From contig DHFQ01000099.1 in assembly GCA_002402325.1 (NCBI GenBank), positions 1 through 38,850 on the forward strand: a stretch of DNA of 38,850 bases. Direction: 5' to 3'. Numbering within the stretch: the stretch's first letter is position 1; the number at the start of each line of letters is the position of its first letter. The position numbers were made by a program, and so were the translations under genes. Below are positions 33,760-38,850 of the stretch, one piece after another. A model generated the notes under the pieces. It did not search any database and was not told the DNA's origin. It was given only the letters and a program-made list of their open reading frames with translations. This stretch comes from Candidatus Aminicenantes bacterium UBA4820 (lineage in GTDB: Bacteria > Acidobacteriota > UBA4820).

Positions 33760-35145
33760 CTATCTCCTTTCAACAATCTTATATTCATTTATTTTCCTAT
33801 GCAAAGTTCTCAAACCAATTCCAAGAACCTTTGCTGCTTGAGTCTTGTTGTAGTTCGTCTCCTCAAGAGCATTTATTATAGCCTCTTTTTCAAGAAGTTC
33901 AAGGTTTAAAAATGGAAGTTTCATTTTTCCATTATTAGAAACACCTTCTTCATTTGGTGCAAAACTTTCTATTGCAAATTCTGATGGTAGATCGCTCAAA
34001 TCAAGTACTTCTTTATTGCTAAAAATGACCATTCTTTCAAGGAGGTTTCTTAACTCTCTAACATTTCCCTTCCATTCATAATTTTCAAAAAAGTTTAGAA
34101 GTTCAGAAGAGATAGATTTAATGTTTTTGTTGTGTTCTTTTGAAGAATCGGAGAGAAACTGATGCACAAAAAAGGGAATGTCCTCCTTTCTCTCTCTTAA
34201 AGGAGGAATCACAAGCTCGACAACTTTTAGCCTGAAATATAAATCCTCTCTAAATTTCCCCTCTTTGACTTTCTCTGAAAGATTCTGATGGGTTGCGGCA
34301 ACAATCCTGACATCAACGGGGATACCTTTTGTTCCTCCGACTCTGTAGACAACTTTCTCCTCAAGAACTCTTAAAAGTTTTCCCTGAAGTTCAAGCGGAA
34401 GTTCAGCAATTTCATCAAGGAATAGCGTTCCCGAATCTGCTTGCTCAAATCTTCCTAAATGTGCCTTATCCGCTCCGGTGAAGGCACCTTTTTCGTAGCC
34501 AAAAAGTTCGCTTTCCATCAAGTTTCCGGGGATTGCAGCACAGTTTATTGGAAGAAAAGGCATAGATTTTCTCGGAGAATTCTGGTGAATTGCATTTGCT
34601 ATGAGTTCTTTTCCGGTTCCAGATTCTCCAATTATTAAAACAGTGGCTTTAGTATTTGCGACAAGTTTAACCTTTTCAAGAACCTCTTTCATCTTTGATG
34701 AATTTGCAATGATGTTTTCAAATCCATACCTTTTATCAAGCCTTGATTTTAAAAGTGTTACCTCTTTTGAAAGGTTTCTTTTTTCGACTATCGCAGAAAC
34801 TCTTTTTCTCAATTCGTAAATGTCAAGAGGTTTCCCGATGTAATCATCGGCACCCATTTTAATTGCTTCAACCGCATTTTCAACCGTTCCATAAGCGGTT
34901 ATCAAAATTACACCAATTGACTGATCTTTTTGTTTTACTCTTTTCAAGAGGTTGATCCCTGTAATTTTTGGCATTCTTAAATCTGTAAGAACAAGGTCAA
35001 CACCATCGTTTGATTCAATAAAATTGAGGGCGTCCTGAGAATCGGAGAAACATACTGTCTCAAAGTTAACCTTCTCAAGAGTTTTCTTCATCGTCTCCAG
35101 ATTTGCCTTATCATCATCAACAATAACAACTCTTCCCTGTGTCAA
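33760..35145 (-). CDS. NtrC-family sigma-54-dependent response regulator
   Basis: A 461-residue transcription activator. The receiver domain (1-115) has the acidic pocket DDD (10-12), phospho-acceptor D55, T83 and K105. The AAA+ domain has Walker A GESGTGKE (173-180), the sigma-54-contacting GAFTGA (220-225), and Walker B TLFLDE (240-245). A Fis-type helix-turn-helix ends the protein (NKTQAAKVLGIGLRTLHRKI). All key residues are intact, so it should be active. The start is TTG with GGAG 9 nt upstream. No histidine kinase lies in the window. htrA follows after 3 bp, suggesting control of envelope proteolysis; this is inference. Confidence 0.94.
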   Translation of the reverse strand: MTQGRVVIVDDDKANLETMKKTLEKVNFETVCFSDSQDALNFIESNDGVDLVLTDLRMPKITGINLLKRVKQKDQSIGVILITAYGTVENAVEAIKMGADDYIGKPLDIYELRKRVSAIVEKRNLSKEVTLLKSRLDKRYGFENIIANSSKMKEVLEKVKLVANTKATVLIIGESGTGKELIANAIHQNSPRKSMPFLPINCAAIPGNLMESELFGYEKGAFTGADKAHLGRFEQADSGTLFLDEIAELPLELQGKLLRVLEEKVVYRVGGTKGIPVDVRIVAATHQNLSEKVKEGKFREDLYFRLKVVELVIPPLRERKEDIPFFVHQFLSDSSKEHNKNIKSISSELLNFFENYEWKGNVRELRNLLERMVIFSNKEVLDLSDLPSEFAIESFAPNEEGVSNNGKMKLPFLNLELLEKEAIINALEETNYNKTQAAKVLGIGLRTLHRKINEYKIVERR

Positions 35146-35178
35146 TTTGGCATACTCCTTTCCAAATTATACTATTAT

Positions 35179-35194
35179 TGCAATAATTTTGCCA
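35179..35194 (-). promoter_or_regulatory. Candidate sigma-54 (-24/-12) promoter of the activator-htrA operon
   Basis: On the minus strand TGGCAAAATTATTGCA has GG and GC elements exactly 10 nt apart, matching TGGCA-N6-TTGCA. The start site would be near 35168, about 23 nt before the activator start codon. Caution is needed: the -12 half lies in a perfect 14-bp palindrome ATTATTGCAATAAT (35174-35187), and a sigma-70-like TATAAT is at 35171-35166. Confidence 0.5.
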
Positions 35195-35211
35195 CTTTTT
35201 CAAGTCAGGGG

Positions 35212-35243
35212 AAAAGGATAAAGGCGGACGCCTTTATCCTTTT
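35212..35243. terminator. Long perfect inverted repeat, probable terminator of tonB-like gene
   Basis: AAAAGGATAAAGGCG (35212-35226) and CGCCTTTATCCTTTT (35229-35243) are perfect complements separated by 2 nt. It lies just after the TonB-family gene and before the promoter of the sigma-54 activator. On the minus strand the tail is TTTTCCCC, shorter than ideal for a terminator. It could instead be a regulator site 45-75 bp upstream of the next transcription start. Confidence 0.65.
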
Positions 35244-35276
35244 GATTTATAAGAAATTATCCTTACTTCCAAACTA

Positions 35277-36014
35277 TCAAAAGTTGAAAACAAAAACCTG
35301 CCTGAAGGTGACAGAGACTTTTTGACCCTGTTTGTCAACGGGAGAGGTAAATCTCCACTTTTTAACTGTTTCCTTGACTGATTCTTCAAAAAGAGGATTT
35401 GTTGACTGCTCAATTTCAATGTTGGTAACCCTTCCCGTCTGGTCAACAGTTATTAAGGCTACAACCCTTCCTTTTACTCCCATTCTTAAAAGAGGTTCCG
35501 GGTATGCTGGTTTGGGAGTGTTTATAGCAAGAAGAGCCTTTATTAAAGATATGTCTGAAATTTGTGGAGGGGTAAAAGTCTTTGAATTATCGTTGGTAAG
35601 GGGCGGTTGATCAAATTTATTCATAAAATCATCGCCGTTTTCATCACCTCGTGGTCCTCTACCTTCTGCCTGATTAAAGTTATCCGCAGGTTGCAATATG
35701 GTTCCATTTTTTGAACTATCACTCTTCTGCTCGGGGAAAACAACCTCATTTTTCTCAATTTTAGGTTGTTGCACACTTTTAAGTGGTTTATTGTCTCCGT
35801 TTGCAGTTCCGAGTGGTGGAGGAGGCGGGGGAACAATTATTATGGGCTCAAAAACCGCATTCTTCTCTGGTGCAGGAATGTATGTGGAGGTGAAAATACC
35901 GAATAGAATAAATCCCACAATAACAGAAATTTGAAAAGCAAAGGCAAGTGGAAGTGTGAAAAAACTCCTTTTTACTTCAGATTCGTCCTTTTTAAAGATG
36001 GCATCCTCAAACAT
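35277..36014 (-). CDS. TonB-family energy transducer-like protein
   Basis: A 245-residue protein with the TonB layout: short cytoplasmic N-terminus, a transmembrane helix at about 21-42 (LAFAFQISVIVGFILFG), a proline-rich periplasmic linker (PPPPPPLG), and a C-terminal TonB domain with KPAYPEPLLRMGVKGRVV and VKKWRF. TonB passes proton-motive energy to outer-membrane transporters, but no ExbB/ExbD or receptor is encoded nearby, so its exact role is open. ATG 36014 follows AAGGAGAT; an earlier ATG at 36059 is less likely. Divergent from the patatin operon. Confidence 0.87.
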   Translation of the reverse strand: MFEDAIFKKDESEVKRSFFTLPLAFAFQISVIVGFILFGIFTSTYIPAPEKNAVFEPIIIVPPPPPPLGTANGDNKPLKSVQQPKIEKNEVVFPEQKSDSSKNGTILQPADNFNQAEGRGPRGDENGDDFMNKFDQPPLTNDNSKTFTPPQISDISLIKALLAINTPKPAYPEPLLRMGVKGRVVALITVDQTGRVTNIEIEQSTNPLFEESVKETVKKWRFTSPVDKQGQKVSVTFRQVFVFNF

Positions 36015-36074
36015 CTTACATCTCCTTTCTGAGAACATCGTGAAAGGAGCATTTTGCAAACCGTTCTCACCAAT

Positions 36075-36103
36075 AATATGTGGTTTTATAAGAAATTTGT
36101 CAA
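36075..36103 (-). promoter_or_regulatory. Promoter of the TonB-family gene
   Basis: Minus-strand TTGACA (36103-36098, perfect) and CATATT (36080-36075) are 17 nt apart. The same CATATT -10 variant occurs at rnpB. The leader to ATG 36014 would be about 54 nt. Confidence 0.55.
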
Positions 36104-36109
36104 GGATGG

Positions 36110-36138
36110 TTGAAAAAGAAATAAAAAAGTCTTATGCT
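36110..36138 (+). promoter_or_regulatory. Promoter of the patatin operon
   Basis: TTGAAA (36110-36115) and TATGCT (36133-36138) are 17 nt apart, with start expected near 36146 and the ATG at 36162. It is back-to-back with the TonB-family promoter, 6 nt between the two -35 boxes. Confidence 0.55.
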
Positions 36139-36161
36139 AATCACTTGTTGAGAGGTATTGA

Positions 36162-37052
36162 ATGAAAAAAGGATTATCTTTATTTTGTTTCACTTTTGTT
36201 CTCACACTATTTTTCTCCTGTCAGAAGCCGGTAAAAGAGACTTTGCCACCCGCAGTTTCAGCCCATCCTTCAGAAGTTACCGAAAAAAAAGTTGGAGTTG
36301 CCCTTGGGGGAGGTGGTGCAAGGGGATTTGCAGAAATTGGAGTCTTGAGAGTTTTTGAACAGGAGAAAATTCCAATTTGTTGCGTTTCAGGAACATCGGT
36401 TGGAAGTCTTATCGGTGCTTTATATTGCGATGAGGGTAAGGTTACAACACTTGAATATCACGCAATGGCAATTGAAAAGGATGACATTTTTGATTACAAC
36501 ATTTTTTCAGTTTTTTCTGGAGGGCTTATCAAGGGGGAAAAACTTGGGACTTTCCTTTCAAATAACTTACGCCATTCACTTCTCGAAGATATGAAAGTTC
36601 CTCTTGTTGTTGTTGCAACAGATTTAAGGACAGGAGAGAAAATTGGCTTTGAGAAAGGGAGTGTTGCAACAGCGGTAAGGTCATCCTGCGCCATTCCAGG
36701 AATTTTTCAACCTGTAAAAATTGGTGAAAGAGTTTATGTTGATGGTGGAGTTTCAGACCCTATACCTGTTGACTTTCTAAAAGGTAAAGACCTTGACGCA
36801 ATAATCGCTGTCTCAATCTCACCTGAGATTCCCACATTTCCTCCAGAAAACACCGCTGAAATAATAAGGCACACCGCCTCAATTATGTTTTCAAATATAT
36901 CCGATTGTAATTTGAAAGAAGCGGATGTTTTAATTAAGCCTAAGTGCGGGGATGTAAGATTTAATGACTTTTCAAAACGGAAAGAACTAATTCTTGCAGG
37001 TGAAGAGGCAGCAAGGGAAAAGTTAAACGAAATAAGGCTACTTTTAGAATGA
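36162..37052 (+). CDS. Patatin-like phospholipase lipoprotein
   Basis: A 296-residue lipid acyl hydrolase of the RssA/NTE group. The signal peptide ends in lipobox LFFSC, giving lipidated C20. The patatin motifs are complete: oxyanion hole GGGGARG (49-55), nucleophile S79 in GTSVG, and D194 in DGG. A membrane phospholipid or lysophospholipid is the expected substrate. The gene overlaps the next by 4 bp (ATGA) and has its own promoter. Confidence 0.93.
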   Translation: MKKGLSLFCFTFVLTLFFSCQKPVKETLPPAVSAHPSEVTEKKVGVALGGGGARGFAEIGVLRVFEQEKIPICCVSGTSVGSLIGALYCDEGKVTTLEYHAMAIEKDDIFDYNIFSVFSGGLIKGEKLGTFLSNNLRHSLLEDMKVPLVVVATDLRTGEKIGFEKGSVATAVRSSCAIPGIFQPVKIGERVYVDGGVSDPIPVDFLKGKDLDAIIAVSISPEIPTFPPENTAEIIRHTASIMFSNISDCNLKEADVLIKPKCGDVRFNDFSKRKELILAGEEAAREKLNEIRLLLE

Positions 37053-37558
37053 AGAAATATTTCTTGTTACTTCTTTTATTTTTGGTTTCCTGTGCTCAAT
37101 TGAACAGCCCTAAAGTTTCTCCCAATTTCAGAGAGAATGTAAAAGAAGGTTTCAAAATTGAAGTTACATCTGAGCCGAAGGATCTGGAAAATCTTCTTAA
37201 AGAATATGCCACAGAGAGGTTTTCTCTTCTTGTTCCCGTTCTTAGAGAGGGAGATGTGAATGTAATCAAAATTTCGTTTACTACGAAAGGGCGATTGACG
37301 ACGGATGCAGATGCAAAGGATGCCTTTTCTGAAAGAACTGATACCCTTCCAGGGAAAAGGCATATTTTTCAATCATCAGAAATGAATCTTGTAATAACAG
37401 ATAAAAACGGGGAGGAAATTTACAAAGTTAAATACAAATATGAGGGAAGAAATGACTATAAAGCAAAATACACACAAACTTCTGAAGAGGCGATGGAAGA
37501 ATGTTTAAATAGAGTTGTTAAGATTTTTGAAAAAGATTTGAAAGGAAAGGAAAAATGA
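37049..37558 (+). CDS. Lipoprotein of unknown function
   Basis: A 169-residue protein with a signal peptide and lipobox FLVSC (C15). The mature part is charged, mixed alpha/beta in appearance, with no motif I recognise. One segment, YKVKYKYEGRNDYKAKYTQT, suggests beta strands. It overlaps both neighbours by 4 bp, so it is translationally tied to the patatin lipoprotein and the flavin reductase. Confidence 0.8.
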   Translation: MKKYFLLLLLFLVSCAQLNSPKVSPNFRENVKEGFKIEVTSEPKDLENLLKEYATERFSLLVPVLREGDVNVIKISFTTKGRLTTDADAKDAFSERTDTLPGKRHIFQSSEMNLVITDKNGEEIYKVKYKYEGRNDYKAKYTQTSEEAMEECLNRVVKIFEKDLKGKEK

Positions 37559-38037
37559 TTAACCCAAAATTGAAAGTGTTTGAAATATTTGACAAAGAAT
37601 CAGCAATTCTTATTTCCGGAATTGAAAAACCCAATCCGATGACGATAGGATGGGGAAGTTTCGGAACAGTGTGGGGAAAGCCCGCAGTAACCGTTTTTGT
37701 AAGGCCTACAAGATTCTCATTCCATCTGATGATGGAGAACAATGAATTTTCTTTGAATTTTCTAAAACCTGAATTTAGATCAGCCATAAATGTTTGTGGC
37801 ACAAAAAGTGGGAAAGATACAGACAAATGGAAAGAGGCAAAGATAACAAAGGAGCCGTCTTTAAAAATAAAGACCCCAACTGTTAAAGAGGCATATCTAT
37901 CAATAGAATGCGTAACTATGGCAAGGGTTAAATTGAGTAAAGAAGATTTTCTCGATCCTAAGATAAACGACTTTTATCCAAAGTTTGATTACCACACAAT
38001 GTTCATCGGAGAAGTGGTCAATATAATAGAAAGATAA
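37555..38037 (+). CDS. Flavin reductase-like protein (flavoredoxin type)
   Basis: A 160-residue FMN-binding split-barrel protein. PNPMTIGWGSFGTVWGKPAVTVFVRPTRFS is the conserved flavin-binding region, here described by its short pieces NPMTIGWGS, GTVWGKP and VRPTRFS. NEFSLNFL follows, as in flavoredoxins. No signal peptide, so it is cytoplasmic. Its natural partner and reaction are unknown. It is the last gene of the patatin operon, overlapping the lipoprotein gene by 4 bp, and a terminator follows. Confidence 0.85.
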   Translation: MINPKLKVFEIFDKESAILISGIEKPNPMTIGWGSFGTVWGKPAVTVFVRPTRFSFHLMMENNEFSLNFLKPEFRSAINVCGTKSGKDTDKWKEAKITKEPSLKIKTPTVKEAYLSIECVTMARVKLSKEDFLDPKINDFYPKFDYHTMFIGEVVNIIER

Positions 38038-38111
38038 CAACTATCGATTTAAAGGTTAACAATCTAATAAAGTTGTTTAGTTTGTCTTAAAGGGTTATCA
38101 AATGAGTTTAT

Positions 38112-38141
38112 AAAAAAGGGGAGATAAATCCCCCCTTTTTT
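38112..38141. terminator. Bidirectional terminator
   Basis: AAAAAAGGGGA pairs with TCCCCCCTTTTTT around a 6-nt loop GATAAA; two extra C make a small bulge. It lies between the convergent flavin reductase gene and the CARDB gene. Confidence 0.85.
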
Positions 38142-38152
38142 TAGATAGTCTC

Positions 38153-38850
38153 TTATGGTTTTGTTGAATCGTAGTTCTGTCCATCGTCAATTGGGGTGTC
38201 TTTCTTGTCGTGGGGAACTCCAACCTTTACAGAACCGCTACATTCTCCACCTTTTGAATCTATCGCTTTGAAGTTTATCTGATAAACTCTTCCATTTCCC
38301 GTTCCGCTTCTTTCACTTCTTACCTGTGGATTTGATGTCCCTATCCCAAAACCATCCGGGGATGTGTCTCCATCACCAAGACCATTTGTCGGTTCATCCT
38401 GCGTTATTGATGTAACTGTAATTGTGAAAGGATCGTTTTCTGGGTCGGTTATCCCTTGAATTGAAATGTTTTCAAGTTTGTGGTTTGGTGGCCAAAGTTT
38501 ATCCTTGCTCGGCTTTGCCTTTGAACAATCGGGGGGCTTGTTTTCAACCGGTGGTATGGTTAAAATCAAACTTACAATTGATGAGGCACAGTTATTCCAC
38601 TCCGTTGGTTCAGGGATTAAATCATCAGGATCGGCACACGCATCAAAGTAATACCTTCCAGGAGTTATATTTTGAGGAATTATGACATCCTGTGAGCAAC
38701 TGAAGGGCTCTCCTCCCTTTTCCATCGGATCAACAATCATCTCCCCTATTTCAGTAGTTACAGGAGGAGGGTCGCTGTCAAAGGATTTATCCGCCATCAA
38801 AAACTTCAATGTTGTTTGCGGTGAATTGACAGTTCCAAAATTATAGACAA
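38153..38850 (-). CDS. Secreted CARDB-domain protein, 5' end beyond the window
   Basis: The frame stays open to the window edge (about 231 residues seen); the ORF start at TTG 38809 is only an internal codon. Residues before and after it read NFGTVNSPQT...LMADKSFDSD and then GRYYFDACAD...EPTEWNNC, a CARDB domain (Ig-like adhesion module). A second module contains LWPPNHKLENISI, DPENDPFTITV and QDEPTNGLGDGD, common in secreted multi-domain proteins. The C-terminus is acidic (DTPIDDGQNYDSTKP). It is probably the end of a larger surface or extracellular protein. Confidence 0.83.
   Translation of the reverse strand, partial: VYNFGTVNSPQTTLKFLMADKSFDSDPPPVTTEIGEMIVDPMEKGGEPFSCSQDVIIPQNITPGRYYFDACADPDDLIPEPTEWNNCASSIVSLILTIPPVENKPPDCSKAKPSKDKLWPPNHKLENISIQGITDPENDPFTITVTSITQDEPTNGLGDGDTSPDGFGIGTSNPQVRSERSGTGNGRVYQINFKAIDSKGGECSGSVKVGVPHDKKDTPIDDGQNYDSTKP

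Overview
The window reads as a stretch of AT-rich bacterial chromosome carrying about 32 protein genes, RNase P RNA and one tRNA; no prophage, insertion sequence or CRISPR array was seen. A Gram-negative-type envelope is implied by a TonB-family protein, a DegP/HtrA protease, lipoproteins with lipoboxes and several large secreted beta-propeller proteins. The secreted kelch giant, the tricorn-like S41 protease and the sulfatase-TPR protein remind me of Acidobacteriota and related lineages, but that placement comes from memory of families and is not proven here. Many genes appear to start with TTG, supported in several cases by a strong Shine-Dalgarno sequence.

Layout. 1-511: rnpB (+) with its own promoter. 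517-4606 (-): parA-parB-bactofilin-aminopeptidase P-methyltransferase, a tight chromosome-segregation/cytoskeleton operon. 4721-5963 (-): a cysteine-less IscA-like protein, a PilZ protein and a PduO-type cobalamin adenosyltransferase. 6099-7937 (-): ATP-type PEP carboxykinase. 8112-14227 (-): tRNA-Met, tilS, hpt, ftsH, folP, cysE and cysK in one run; tilS-hpt-ftsH-folP is a widely conserved order, here extended by a cysteine biosynthesis pair. 14359-15810 (-): a DASS carboxylate transporter. 15922-18271 (+): folE and a sulfatase-fold protein with TPRs, closed by a bidirectional terminator. 18312-23325 (-): rmuC, a small membrane protein and a tricorn-like S41 protease. 23397-30332 (-): a 2311-residue secreted protein with 14 kelch repeats, 7 Ig-like repeats and 14 repeats of a second propeller type. 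30456-31966 (-): an alpha/beta hydrolase and a DUF985 cupin.

32037-32244 is the only non-coding stretch with unusual structure: a ~147-nt foldback sequence, a terminator, and a degenerate in-frame duplication of the 3' end of htrA. 32245-35145 (-) holds an NtrC-type sigma-54 activator followed 3 bp later by htrA, preceded by a sequence with exact -24/-12 spacing; this looks like a self-regulated envelope-stress unit. 35277-36014 (-) is a TonB-family protein, divergent from a patatin lipoprotein-lipoprotein-flavin reductase operon (36162-38037, +). The window ends inside a secreted CARDB-containing protein (-).

Most of the window is housekeeping. I did not find a clearly new multi-gene system. 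The observations most worth following are the tRNA-Met/tilS junction, the sigma-54 activator-htrA unit with the duplicated htrA tail and neighbouring foldback element, the A-type carrier lacking all its cysteine ligands, and the 14+7+14 repeat architecture of the giant secreted protein.
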